Shown here piece after piece: positions 17,702 through 26,676 of a DNA stretch of 64,000 nucleotides. A program made the position numbers and the translations under genes. Source of the DNA: Peptoniphilus ovalis (GTDB taxonomy: Bacteria; Bacillota; Clostridia; Tissierellales; Peptoniphilaceae). The notes under the pieces are model-generated. The model saw only the letters and a list, made by a program, of their open reading frames with translations, made no database searches and had not been told where the DNA came from. Location: assembly GCF_018919265.1 (NCBI RefSeq), contig NZ_JAHLQO010000003.1, positions 310,001-374,000 on the forward strand. Direction: 5' to 3'. Each line of letters opens with the position of its first letter. The first letter of the stretch is position 1.

Positions 17702-19195
17702 TTACTTCCATTCAATTTTTAGAATCTGATTTCCTCTAACTATGATTGATTTGATGTCCTTTTCCATCAGCTTTCTTGTTAACTTTTCTTCATGCATATT
17801 TGCTTGTTGAACAACTTTCTTTGATTGTTCATTTATCAAAGCATCAATTTCTTCATCAAGTTTTTTCTTTTCCTCTATGAAATCAAGTCTTGTCATTTTT
17901 CCTAGTTTATATTTCTCATAAGAAGCAAGCTTTTTAGATTCTAAATCTTGTATGAGAACATCAGAGTCAATTAGATACTTCTTCTGCTCTTGTATTTCAG
18001 AAGAAATATCACATTTAACTTTAATCGCTTCTAATACTAACGGTTCAACTTTATCAGCATTAGACCCTATTATCTTTACTCCATCATTCTTACAATAACG
18101 ACATCTAAAATATCGATGTTCTTTTACTGTGCCATCTTTCCTTTGTCTCTTTGATCTTGTCATTGCTAAAACATGACCACACTCAGGGCAATATAAAAAC
18201 CCTTGTAATGGTGAGTGATTGTGCCATTTATAATCTGTATTCTTGTCCTTAAAACGCTTAGAAGCTTTTAACTCCTGAACCTCATCAAATACATCTTTAG
18301 ATATTATCTCCTCATGATTATTAACGACTCTTCCCCAGTCTTCTTTAGGGAGATATTTACTCTTTTCTTTTGTTCCATTAACTAATGACTTATCTACTCG
18401 GCTATAGATATAAGTTCCTGTGTAAATCTCATCGGCCAGAATATCTATTACGGAAGAGAAGTTCCACGCTGGATTGTCCTTAATTGTTGTGTATCTGTTT
18501 GAGTAGTCCATTTTGGTTAACTGAAGCTTTCTTTGAGCTGGTGTAATTATCTCGTTTTCATTGAGATAATCCTTAATTTTCCTTGTAGATAGACCTTCAA
18601 GATAAAGTTCATAAATCTTCTTTACCACCCAAGATGTTTCCTCATCTGGAATAATCTTGTATTTGTCCTCAGGATCTTTCATATAGCCATATGGTGGATT
18701 CCATGATTGTATTTTTCCTTGCTCATTCAAAGTTTTCTTTACTGCCTTAACTTTAGCAGAAGCATCTTTTGCATAAAAGTCATACATAAGATTCTTGAAT
18801 TGAACATCAAGTTCAACACCATTTCCAACTTCTTTTGAACTATCATAGCCATCATTAATTGCTATAAATCTGATCCCCATAAAAGGAAAGATATTTTCAA
18901 GATAATCTCCCATCTCTATATAATTTCTCATAAATCGTGACATATCCTTTACAATGATACAGTTTATCTTTCCTTGTTTTACCTTTAAAAGAAGCTTATC
19001 CAAGCCAGGTCTTGAAGTAGTGCTACCACTATAGCCCTCATCAATAAATTCTTCTATATTTGTCTTTTTAAGCTCTTGGTCATTAAAGATGAAGTTCTTT
19101 ATAATATTTCTTTGAGAATTTATAGTGTCTTCTGTATGCCCTAGATTCCCTTTTTCAAGTACGGATATTCTAAGATAAATAGCAGTATTAATCAT
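17702..19195 (-). CDS. Large serine recombinase (Rec1 type, older element)
   Basis: A 497-residue site-specific recombinase of the resolvase/large serine integrase class. The catalytic serine is Ser11 in YLRISVLEKG; the resolvase domain continues with IVKDMSRFMRNYIEMGDYLE. A recombinase domain follows (SWNPPYGYMKDP), then a zinc ribbon (CPECGH ... CRYCKN) and a C-terminal coiled coil. It has exactly the length of the recombinase at 23520-25013 and is clearly its paralogue. Its ATG overlaps the stop of a truncated Rec2-type gene, so it was once the last gene of a similar triplet. Looks intact. Confidence 0.9.
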   Translation of the reverse strand: MINTAIYLRISVLEKGNLGHTEDTINSQRNIIKNFIFNDQELKKTNIEEFIDEGYSGSTTSRPGLDKLLLKVKQGKINCIIVKDMSRFMRNYIEMGDYLENIFPFMGIRFIAINDGYDSSKEVGNGVELDVQFKNLMYDFYAKDASAKVKAVKKTLNEQGKIQSWNPPYGYMKDPEDKYKIIPDEETSWVVKKIYELYLEGLSTRKIKDYLNENEIITPAQRKLQLTKMDYSNRYTTIKDNPAWNFSSVIDILADEIYTGTYIYSRVDKSLVNGTKEKSKYLPKEDWGRVVNNHEEIISKDVFDEVQELKASKRFKDKNTDYKWHNHSPLQGFLYCPECGHVLAMTRSKRQRKDGTVKEHRYFRCRYCKNDGVKIIGSNADKVEPLVLEAIKVKCDISSEIQEQKKYLIDSDVLIQDLESKKLASYEKYKLGKMTRLDFIEEKKKLDEEIDALINEQSKKVVQQANMHEEKLTRKLMEKDIKSIIVRGNQILKIEWK

Positions 19196-19424
19196 TTGAC
19201 CTCATCTCCCTTCCACCTAAAAAGCCTTTTAAGCTAATTTCTATAGTTTCATTATCATATATATCAATACGTTCAATATATTTCTGAACAATATCTTCAT
19301 CTAGCTTGATGTCTTTATTGGAAAATAGATTATCAAATAATCCTATTTCCTCTTCAGCTTGAGCTTCTATTGAAAGGATTTCAAGGTCAAGATCACTTAA
19401 GTTCTTTTCATAGATGGTTAGGTT
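19188..19424 (-). pseudogene. C-terminal remnant of a Rec2-type serine recombinase
   Basis: Seventy-eight codons survive, from NLTIYEKNLSDLDLEIL to YIERIDIYDNETIEISLKG and FLGG, then a stop. This matches the end of the second recombinase of the intact triplet (ending LLGGTDNE). The upstream part is gone and repA sequence takes its place. Its last codons overlap the start of the recombinase at 17702-19195, the same gene coupling seen in the intact triplet. Confidence 0.75.
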
Positions 19425-19899
19425 GTCTTTTTGATAAGTCTAGACTTTCCTTTTTTGCCACTCTTGAATTATCAAAATCACCATTCTTGACTTGTCCTTT
19501 TGACAAGTCTTGATTTTCCCTTTTGATTGATCTAAGCTCTTCATTTCTAAAAATACTCATAAAATCTTTGACATAAATTTTAGTAGGATTACCCTGGCCT
19601 GCCCTCTTTTTTGTAATAAGACCAATCTTCTCAAGATCTTTAATAAGTTTTACTGCCTTTTTAATACCACAAGCAAGTTGTGCGGCTGTTTCCTCAACAG
19701 TAAAGTAGATATAAACCCTTCCATTTTCATCTACCCAGTTATTCTTATAAGATAAGGTACTCCTTGACAGATACATGGAATAAAGCACCTTAGCATCTAT
19801 TGATAGGCTTTTAAACGTTTCATCTTCAATAAGAACTATAGGTAAGCGGATAAACCTAAAGCTTTCAGCGTCTCTCCCATAGAAATAATCAAAATCCAT
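19408..19899 (-). CDS. repA: Replication initiator protein A, N-terminal part (3'-truncated)
   Basis: A 163-residue protein with the RepA_N-like start FRFIRLPIVLIEDETFKSLSI and the winged-helix pattern of ICE/plasmid initiators (ARVLYSMYLSR-like stretch, then KKAVKLIKDLEKIGLI). In Tn1549-like elements the protein is longer. Here it ends 163 codons in, at SKRQPNHL, exactly where sequence of a recombinase tail begins, so the 3' part was lost by deletion. The DNA-binding part may remain but function is doubtful. The gene lies downstream of pcfB on the same strand. Confidence 0.7.
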   Translation of the reverse strand: MDFDYFYGRDAESFRFIRLPIVLIEDETFKSLSIDAKVLYSMYLSRSTLSYKNNWVDENGRVYIYFTVEETAAQLACGIKKAVKLIKDLEKIGLITKKRAGQGNPTKIYVKDFMSIFRNEELRSIKRENQDLSKGQVKNGDFDNSRVAKKESLDLSKRQPNHL

Positions 19900-19959
19900 T
19901 CACTTCACCTCATCTCAATAAAAAAAGACATCTAAAATTTCTCTTAAATGCCTCTCTCC

Positions 19960-20454
19960 TTATCTTTCTTGTTGCTGGTGTTTTTCTTTCACCTTGTCTT
20001 TAACTACTGTATTTTTCACTTTCACCTTAAACTTATTTAAAATATCCCTTGTTGAATTTCTCTTATTTTCTTTCTTTTCATATCTTTCTATAGCTTTTTT
20101 AAAGGCTAGATCCATAGCCTTAGTATCTTTTGCCTGGAAGAATACAGAGTATAGTCCTGCCTCCTTATTCTTCATTACAGAAAACCTTACTCCATATCGG
20201 TTAAGTTGTTTTTTAAGTTCCTTGACTTCACCTTTTTGTAGTTCAATATTTTCAAGCTGACCTTTTTTAACCATATCCTTAAGTCTCCTTGAATTAGTCT
20301 TCCTTTTCTCACTAAGATAGTCAGCAAGTGGTTGGCTTTTTTCAGCTGCATCTTCCATAATCTTTTTAATTGCCTTAAAGATTGCTTTTGCTGAATACTC
20401 TGCAACCTTAATCTCAATATTTATAGCCTTATTATTGACTTCGTCATTTACCAT
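19960..20454 (-). CDS. PcfB-like protein (DUF3801)
   Basis: A 164-residue protein matching PcfB/DUF3801 proteins of Gram-positive conjugative elements: NKAINIEIKVAEYSAKAIFK at the start, then LKKQLNRYGVRFSVMKNKEA and YSVFFQAKDTKAMDLAFK. PcfB proteins accompany the VirD4-type coupling protein and help present DNA to the conjugation channel. Here no coupling protein follows; a truncated repA does. The tail is lysine-rich. It is an orphaned piece of a conjugation module. Confidence 0.8.
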   Translation of the reverse strand: MVNDEVNNKAINIEIKVAEYSAKAIFKAIKKIMEDAAEKSQPLADYLSEKRKTNSRRLKDMVKKGQLENIELQKGEVKELKKQLNRYGVRFSVMKNKEAGLYSVFFQAKDTKAMDLAFKKAIERYEKKENKRNSTRDILNKFKVKVKNTVVKDKVKEKHQQQER

Positions 20455-20851
20455 GCAGGTAACCTCCTTTCTAGGGAAATAAAAAAAACGGCCCAGACTT
20501 TTATATCTGAACCACTAAGATTTATTAAAAGATTTCATGTATTGTTATAATATTAATTATTAACTAGCTCCTCTTTAAATATTTTTGTTAAATGATTTAA
20601 TGAGTAGTTTACACGATTTGGTTTAAGCCAATCATCTAAAAACATAATAAGCTCTTCCTAAGATCTTAAAGCATCCTCTGCTATAGCATATATATAAAAC
20701 CTTATTTAGTATCCATAGTTATATACTACCACCATTTCTTGTTTTACGTATTGATGTTTATCCCATGGTTCATTTTTTTGTACATATGGTGAAAACCTTT
20801 ATAGATATAGGTTTTATCCATATTTAACTGATAATTGCACTTAAGCTCCTT
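20455..20851 (-). other. Intergenic stretch with degenerate coding remnants
   Basis: No intact gene. On the minus strand 20553-20657 encodes EELIMFLDDWLKPNRVNYSL and a short helical tail, following a stop codon, and pieces such as KQEMVVVYNYGY lie further upstream (near 20720-20760) in another frame. Codon use looks like protein coding that has decayed. I cannot name the source. It separates tet(T) from pcfB. Confidence 0.35.
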
Positions 20852-22807
20852 TCAAATTTCACTTTGTTTCTGAAATAAATATCTCAGTCCTTCTTTGCTA
20901 CTATCATTATCATTATTTCTAATATCATTAGTTATAGACTCACCATTATATATATCATACCCATAAGGCTCAGTAATAAATATACCCTTTCCATTTGAAT
21001 AAGAAAGTAATTCTGACTGATAGGACTTCGATGTATCAACAGGTATCTTTCCACTTAAAGTTGTCTCCTCTCCCTTGGCTATTATATCTTCAATAGAAGC
21101 CCTCATCTTTCTAAGATCACTCATAACCCTTCCGCAGAAATCATTTGGAACTTGAACTGTATATTTTAAATAAGGTTCTAATATTTCAGTTCCTGCTTTT
21201 CGAAGAGCTTCCCAAAATACATATGGTGTTAAATTCCTAAAGTCAGAGGGGGTACTTACCGGGCTATAGTATAATCCGTAGTCAAAAGTTACCTTTAAGT
21301 CTGTAACTTCCCATCCATAAAGCCCTTCTTTACAAGCCTTCTCTACAGCATCTTTTACTGCATTTTGAAATGAATTATTTAAATATCCATAGGACACCTC
21401 TGTCTTATATAATAATCCTGACCCTATTGGTAGTGGTTCTATTGACAGTCCAATAGATGCCCAATAAGGATTTGGTGGAACCTCTATATGGATTACTGCT
21501 TTAGAGTTTCTCTTAGGTCGTTCTTTATATATTGTTTTCAATTCACCAAATCTAGCATCTATTTTGTATCGGCTTTTAAGTAGTGATTCTATTACTTCCA
21601 TTTGAATATTTCCAAATAGCTTCAATATGATTTCTCCAGTATCTCCGTTAATTTCACAATCGAGAAATGGGTCTTCTTCAGTTAATTCAAATAGTGCTTC
21701 TATCAGTTTGCTTCTTTTGCTTAAATCACAAGGTTTAATTGATGCTCTCAATGCCGGTTGGGCTATCTTTATATCTAAAATCCCGTCATATTTCTTACCA
21801 ATATAATCACCTATCTTCAGAGAATTAGCATTAGAAATAATAGCAATATCCCCACTATTAACCTGATCTACCTTCACAATTTCACCATTCATAATTGATT
21901 CCAGACTTTTTATCTTGAAAGTTTCTTCTGTGCCATTTATATAAACATCTTGACGTGTCCTTATATTCCCACTGAATACTCTTAAGAAAGTCATCTTTCT
22001 AGATTTTTCATCCCTATCAATCTTATAAACATACGCTGATAAAAGGTCTTCAGTATTATAGCTCTTGGTAGGAAGATATTTAGTAATGGCAAATAATAGC
22101 TCGTCAATTCCAATATTTTTTAAAGCCGAACCATGAAATACAGGATAAAGATTGCAGTTATTAATCTCATCCAAAAATACATCATTATATTCTTTTTCTG
22201 CAATGACATCGCCATTTATATATTTTTCTGCTAGATAATCATTTATATCCAGTAACTTCTCTATTATTTGACTTTGAATTACTTTATCATCCCTTACATT
22301 TGTCAATTCAAAATCACCTTTATCTTTTATTTTAACTGATTGCATTATTGCAAGATTAGAAGTTAATTTCTCCTGTATTTGAGTGTATATCTCATCCAAA
22401 CATACTCCCTTTCGATCTATTTTATTCACAAATATAAGTGTTGGTATATTTAATTTCACTAAAGTATTAAAAATCACTTTAGTTTGGACTTGAATTCCTT
22501 CTTTTGCTGAAATTACTAAAATAGCTCCATCTAACACTTTCAGAGTTCGCTCAACTTCGGCTATGAAATCCATGTGCCCAGGTGTATCTATGATATTTAC
22601 CTTTGTATCATTGTAATTAAATGAAACTGTAGACGCCCGTATAGTTATTCCCCTATCTCTTTCAAGTTCCATCGAATCCGTTGTCGTTGTAGCATTATCA
22701 ACTCTTCCAATTTTATTAATCGCCCCACTTTTATATAATAAACCTTCTGTAACAGTTGTTTTACCTGCATCAACATGTGCTAATATTCCTATATTAATAA
22801 TTTTCAT
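20852..22807 (-). CDS. tet(T): Tetracycline resistance ribosomal protection protein, Tet(T)-like
   Basis: A 651-residue EF-G-like GTPase that removes tetracycline from the ribosome. G motifs: AHVDAGKTT (P-loop), DTPGHMDF, and NKID; domain IV carries the YYSPVSTPSDFRNLTP loop typical of ribosomal protection proteins. It is clearly distinct from Tet(M) and from TetB(P), though nearer the latter. The 651-residue length and my memory of the family favour Tet(T); that class name is a recollection, not a search result. Upstream lie a leader hairpin, a terminator and a small leader frame. It sits alone between decayed genes, typical of resistance cargo. Confidence 0.85.
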   Translation of the reverse strand: MKIINIGILAHVDAGKTTVTEGLLYKSGAINKIGRVDNATTTTDSMELERDRGITIRASTVSFNYNDTKVNIIDTPGHMDFIAEVERTLKVLDGAILVISAKEGIQVQTKVIFNTLVKLNIPTLIFVNKIDRKGVCLDEIYTQIQEKLTSNLAIMQSVKIKDKGDFELTNVRDDKVIQSQIIEKLLDINDYLAEKYINGDVIAEKEYNDVFLDEINNCNLYPVFHGSALKNIGIDELLFAITKYLPTKSYNTEDLLSAYVYKIDRDEKSRKMTFLRVFSGNIRTRQDVYINGTEETFKIKSLESIMNGEIVKVDQVNSGDIAIISNANSLKIGDYIGKKYDGILDIKIAQPALRASIKPCDLSKRSKLIEALFELTEEDPFLDCEINGDTGEIILKLFGNIQMEVIESLLKSRYKIDARFGELKTIYKERPKRNSKAVIHIEVPPNPYWASIGLSIEPLPIGSGLLYKTEVSYGYLNNSFQNAVKDAVEKACKEGLYGWEVTDLKVTFDYGLYYSPVSTPSDFRNLTPYVFWEALRKAGTEILEPYLKYTVQVPNDFCGRVMSDLRKMRASIEDIIAKGEETTLSGKIPVDTSKSYQSELLSYSNGKGIFITEPYGYDIYNGESITNDIRNNDNDSSKEGLRYLFQKQSEI

Positions 22808-22822
22808 TTTATACCTCCATAA

Positions 22823-22924
22823 TTATATAAAAATCCCCTGTGATAAAATACTCTCTTCACAGGGGAACTTATTTTTTATATAACTGCTTAAAGTAAATAT
22901 GACATATACAATTCGATATAGCAT
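22823..22924 (-). CDS. Possible leader peptide of tet
   Basis: A 33-codon frame starts at the ATG at 22924 (MLYRIVYVIFTLSSYIKNK) and runs through the terminator hairpin to a stop 16 bases before the tet(T) ATG. Tet(M) genes have a similar leader-frame-plus-terminator arrangement. There is no clear ribosome binding site, so translation is uncertain. Confidence 0.35.
   Translation of the reverse strand: MLYRIVYVIFTLSSYIKNKFPCEESILSQGIFI
22835..22865 (-). promoter_or_regulatory. Transcription attenuator (terminator) in the tet leader
   Basis: A perfect 9-base-pair stem, TCACAGGGG against CCCCTGTGA (22835-22843 and 22857-22865), with a 13-base loop and followed on the minus strand by TTTTT. It lies between the promoter region and the tet ribosome binding site, so read-through is probably controlled. 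A second 9-base-pair hairpin (22915-22938) precedes it. Nothing else is seen in 22939-23251 apart from AT-rich DNA. Confidence 0.72.
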
Positions 22925-23251
22925 AATCGTGCTATATCTTTAATCTGGTCAATGCCTTATAATACATAAAAATATAAATTTATTATTATGAGAATATTTT
23001 TAAATAAAAGTACAATTAACAAGCCATACAAATATTAACTAGTATGGAAAATGTACTTGTTCTATTTTATTAATAGTTATTTAAAAATACTATGCCTCAT
23101 ATGATAAAACTCCTTTAATTAATACTACATATTATAATATTTGTTTTTATTATATTTGTCAAGGAAGATTTGATCCCTTAACGCATTTAACTTGTCATAT
23201 TACTAATAACTCGTAGAGATTTTTATAGGAATTCATCTTTACATGATATAT

Positions 23252-23443
23252 TCAAATCTTAATTTTCCAGATTAGATGATGTTGACCCTCTGCCCAATAA
23301 TTCTCTAGGAAATATTCAGGTTCACCAAACCTTTTTCTCCATATTTTCTGTGCATTGGAATATCCACTATCCATACAAAACTCTTTGATTCCTTTACATT
23401 GTAATTCTTGAATCATAGCATTCAATAGTAAATTACCTATACC
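23252..23443 (-). pseudogene. C-terminal remnant of a GNAT acetyltransferase
   Basis: Sixty-three codons remain, beginning within the acetyl-CoA loop at GIGNLLLNAMIQELQCKGIK and ending AEGQHHLIWKIKI. The 5' part is replaced by an element end. The missing half was not found elsewhere in the window. The break is equivalent to that in hsdM: the gene resumes with GG after GAGAG. Confidence 0.75.
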
Positions 23444-23466
23444 CTCTCATTTCAAGCTTATGACAA
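23443..23466 (-). mobile_element. Element end / attachment junction B (inside a GNAT gene)
   Basis: On the minus strand TTGTCATAAGCTTGA is followed by AATGAGAGG, 21 of 24 identical to junction A. It lies 53 bases past the stop of the recombinase at 23520-25013, the usual position for the end of an element carrying large serine recombinases. Confidence 0.7.
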
Positions 23467-23495
23467 AAAAGGGGTTATAGTTATGTAATTTAAAA

Positions 23496-23519
23496 GAGAG
23501 TGATTGCTCACTCCCTTTG
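23496..23519 (-). terminator. Terminator after the recombinase operon
   Basis: AGGGAGTGA and TCACTCTCT (minus strand) pair around a GCAA loop, followed by TTTTA. It starts right at the recombinase stop codon. Confidence 0.7.
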
Positions 23520-25013
23520 CTACTTCCATATTATGTTCAACACTTCGTTTCCTTCACAGAATACTGAGTCTATATATTTTTCCATCAATTCTCTGGTAAG
23601 CTTAGTGTTGTCTATTACTTCTTTTTCTTCTTTTGCTTTTTGTATTTTTTCTTTTATTGCTTGTATTTCTTCATCTATCAAATTTTTAGAGTCAATGAAT
23701 TTTTGTCTATTCATCTTGCCTAATTTATACTTCTCAAAATTTTGCATTTTCTTAGCTTCAAGATCTTCAATAGATTTTTCCATAGGTTTAACTTTTACTT
23801 TTTCATCTTTATTTGAATCTTCTAAACCATACTTTTCTTTTATTGCTTCAAATACTTTCTCTTCGAGACTTCCTGCTCTTGAGTTCTTGTGTTTTACATT
23901 ATTACACTTACATATCCTACAAGTAAAATATGTGTGAACTCTTATGCTTCCATCTTGTCGTTTTCTTTTTGATTGAATACACCCTAGAATATGATTACAA
24001 GTTGGACATTTTGCAAAACCTTGTAGTGGAGATTTCTTTCTCCATTCATAATCGGTATTTTTACCTTTCATAAACAGATTCTTCTCTTTTATCTTTTGAA
24101 CTTTTTCGAAGTCTTCTTTAGATATAATAGCTTCATGGTTATTCTCAACTCTTCCCCACTCTTCTTTTGGTTTGAATTTAAAAGAAGACGGATTTAATAC
24201 TGACTTATCTTGCATATTAAAAGTGTAAGTTCCAGTATAATTTTCATTTGCTAATACATCTATTACATTTCCATTAGTCCAAGTTGGTCTAGGTTTTTTC
24301 GCAGTTCTGATTATTGAATATTCAAAGTCAAGATTGGTTAATTCGCTCTTTCTTTTTGATGGTGTTGGAATTTTTTCTTCATTTAATATCTTAGCTATAT
24401 TTCTTGAAGATATACCATCTAGTGCAAGTTTGAAAATCTTTTTTACTATCCAAGCTGTTTCTTCATCAACTATGATTTTATGTCTATCATTAGGATCTTT
24501 CATATATCCTAATGGTGGACTCCAAGCTAAAAACTTTCCTTGCTTTTTAAGTGTGGTCATAGATGACTTTACTTTTTCAGAAATATCTTTTGTGTAGAAA
24601 TCATATAATAGTCCCTTGAATTGAATATCTAAATCTGTTCCATTTCCTTTTTCTTTGTCACTATCATAGCCATCATTTATGGCGATAAATCTTACTCCTA
24701 AGAATGGAAATATATTTTCAAGATAATCTCCAAGTGTTATATAATCTCTCATAAATCTCGACAAGTCTTTTACAATTATCGCCTGTATATCATTTTTCTT
24801 TACATCTTCAAGCATTCTTTGAAAGGCTGGTCTATTTTCATTTGTTCCAGAATATCCATCATCAACATATTCTTCTCTTGTGAAGTTCTTAAATTCTTCA
24901 TTTTTATCTAGATAATCGTTTAGATATGCTCTTTGGTTTATGATACTTTCACTCTCATCAGTCTTTATCATATCTTCAACGGATAATCTAATATAAAGAG
25001 CAATCTTATTCAT
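23520..25013 (-). CDS. Large serine recombinase Rec1 (third gene of triplet)
   Basis: A 497-residue recombinase. Catalytic Ser11 is in YIRLSVEDM; the resolvase domain includes IIVKDLSRFMRDYITLGDYL. The recombinase domain reads AWSPPLGYMKDPND, and the zinc ribbon is intact (CPTCNH ... CRICKC). A charged coiled coil and a short beta tail (NEVLNIIWK) complete it. It overlaps Rec2 by 8 bases and ends 53 bases before junction B. It is the best candidate for the protein acting on that end, together with Rec2 and Rec3. Confidence 0.92.
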   Translation of the reverse strand: MNKIALYIRLSVEDMIKTDESESIINQRAYLNDYLDKNEEFKNFTREEYVDDGYSGTNENRPAFQRMLEDVKKNDIQAIIVKDLSRFMRDYITLGDYLENIFPFLGVRFIAINDGYDSDKEKGNGTDLDIQFKGLLYDFYTKDISEKVKSSMTTLKKQGKFLAWSPPLGYMKDPNDRHKIIVDEETAWIVKKIFKLALDGISSRNIAKILNEEKIPTPSKRKSELTNLDFEYSIIRTAKKPRPTWTNGNVIDVLANENYTGTYTFNMQDKSVLNPSSFKFKPKEEWGRVENNHEAIISKEDFEKVQKIKEKNLFMKGKNTDYEWRKKSPLQGFAKCPTCNHILGCIQSKRKRQDGSIRVHTYFTCRICKCNNVKHKNSRAGSLEEKVFEAIKEKYGLEDSNKDEKVKVKPMEKSIEDLEAKKMQNFEKYKLGKMNRQKFIDSKNLIDEEIQAIKEKIQKAKEEKEVIDNTKLTRELMEKYIDSVFCEGNEVLNIIWK

Positions 25014-26676
25014 TGTCTGTTCCTCCTAGCAAATTATCTATATTGAATTTAAAGACTATTTCAAATTCGTGTTTATCATAAACTATTATTTTTTCAATTA
25101 AGCTATGGATTAAATCGCCAGGTAGCTTTTCCAAATTCTTTGAAGCATATAAATCATTTATCCATTTTGTTGATTTTAATCTTTCTTTTTTAAGCTTTGA
25201 TATATTAACTTCAATTGCTGAAATCTCGTTATCAAATGTAGACATATGACTTTGAGCAATCTCTCTTCTCAATAGATACTCATCTCTATCAATCTTGCCT
25301 AGACTATATTCCTCGTAGGCTTTTTGAATGATATTTTCTTCATTTAGATTTTTTCTTTTAAGATTTTCAATGTCTTTCTTAAAAGTATCTATCGCTTTAT
25401 TAAATCTAGCTCTAATTCGATTAACAAATTTTGTCTTGCTAGTTGTTTTAATAATAAACTCAGAAATCTTATCACAAATAGCCTGATCCAAATCTCTTTC
25501 CATAATAAATACTGATTTTTCGGGTTTTATACTTCCGCTAAATCTCTCATTCTGAAATGAATAGTAAAGTCTATCTTTATTTTTACCATAGATACGAGTT
25601 CTTCTATTAAGTTCTTTGCCAGTATTATTATTGATTACAAGACCTTTAAATCTGTTCTCATAGTCCCTATTTTCAAAATTGTGCATTGGCGAACTGAAAA
25701 CATGATTTTTCTTTCTCTCTCGTCTTTCTTGCAAGATTCTTTCGTGAACTTCTTTAGAAATGATTGCTTCATGTGCATTCTCACAAATTATATACTGACT
25801 TTCGTCTACAAAATGTTGTTTAATTCCTTTTGCAAGATTTTGTTGCTTAACTCCTTGCACTAAAGTCCCCGTATAAGCTGGGTTTGTAAGCATTTTTGAA
25901 ATTGTTCCTTTGTTCCACTCAGGATCATCATTTTCTCTGTAAACTCTCCCAGTTTTATAGTAAATCATTCCAGGAGCATACCCTCTTTCATTAAAATGCT
26001 TTGCTACTTCATATTGGCTTTTGCCTTGAAGAGTTAAATCAAACATCTCTTCCACTATAAATCTAACATTTTCATCAATTACAAGTTTTTGACCTTCTTT
26101 AGATTTTTTAATCTTGTACCCATAAGGTGGAACAGAACCAATAAAGTATCCGTTTCTTGCCCTATTGTGTTTTGAGGTTTTTATCTTAACTGAAATATCC
26201 TTAGCATACATATCGTTGATAATATTTTTAAGAGTAACCTCAAAAGATTTCTTTGAATCTGTTTCTTTGACTGTGTCTAATTTATCATTAACTGAAATAA
26301 ATCTAACACCTAAAAATGGAAAAACTTTATCAATCAATCTTCCCATTTCCAGATATTCTCTACCAAGTCTTGATAAATCTCTGATAATAATACAATTGAT
26401 TCTTCTATCTCTAATATCTTGCATCATATTTTGAAATGATGGTCTTTCAAAGTTTGTCCCACTATATTCATAGTCAGTATAAACTTCTAAAACATCTATA
26501 TTTTCTTTTAATGCATATTCTTTACAAGATAGGATTTGAGTTTCTATGGAATATGATTTTTCTCTCCACTCTTCTGTTCTTTCGTTAGATAGTCTTGTAT
26601 AAATTCCAGCCTTAAAGACTTTTCTTTCGATCTTTTCGCTTTTCTTTTCAATATATCTTTTGGAAGTTCTTGCCAT
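25006..26676 (-). CDS. Large serine recombinase Rec2 (no zinc-ribbon cysteines)
   Basis: A 556-residue recombinase. Catalytic Ser30 is in YTRLSNERTE after a basic N-terminal extension, and IIRDLSRLGREYLEMGRL is intact. The region where relatives have a zinc ribbon (about 340-390) contains no CxxC pairs; it reads NNTGKELNRRTRIYGKNKDR instead. The long coiled coil is kept, ending NIDNLLGGTDNE. It begins in a TAATG overlap with the Rec3 stop and overlaps Rec1. Known streptococcal and clostridial IMEs with recombinase triplets use several of the proteins together; which role this one plays is not known. Confidence 0.9.
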   Translation of the reverse strand: MARTSKRYIEKKSEKIERKVFKAGIYTRLSNERTEEWREKSYSIETQILSCKEYALKENIDVLEVYTDYEYSGTNFERPSFQNMMQDIRDRRINCIIIRDLSRLGREYLEMGRLIDKVFPFLGVRFISVNDKLDTVKETDSKKSFEVTLKNIINDMYAKDISVKIKTSKHNRARNGYFIGSVPPYGYKIKKSKEGQKLVIDENVRFIVEEMFDLTLQGKSQYEVAKHFNERGYAPGMIYYKTGRVYRENDDPEWNKGTISKMLTNPAYTGTLVQGVKQQNLAKGIKQHFVDESQYIICENAHEAIISKEVHERILQERRERKKNHVFSSPMHNFENRDYENRFKGLVINNNTGKELNRRTRIYGKNKDRLYYSFQNERFSGSIKPEKSVFIMERDLDQAICDKISEFIIKTTSKTKFVNRIRARFNKAIDTFKKDIENLKRKNLNEENIIQKAYEEYSLGKIDRDEYLLRREIAQSHMSTFDNEISAIEVNISKLKKERLKSTKWINDLYASKNLEKLPGDLIHSLIEKIIVYDKHEFEIVFKFNIDNLLGGTDNE

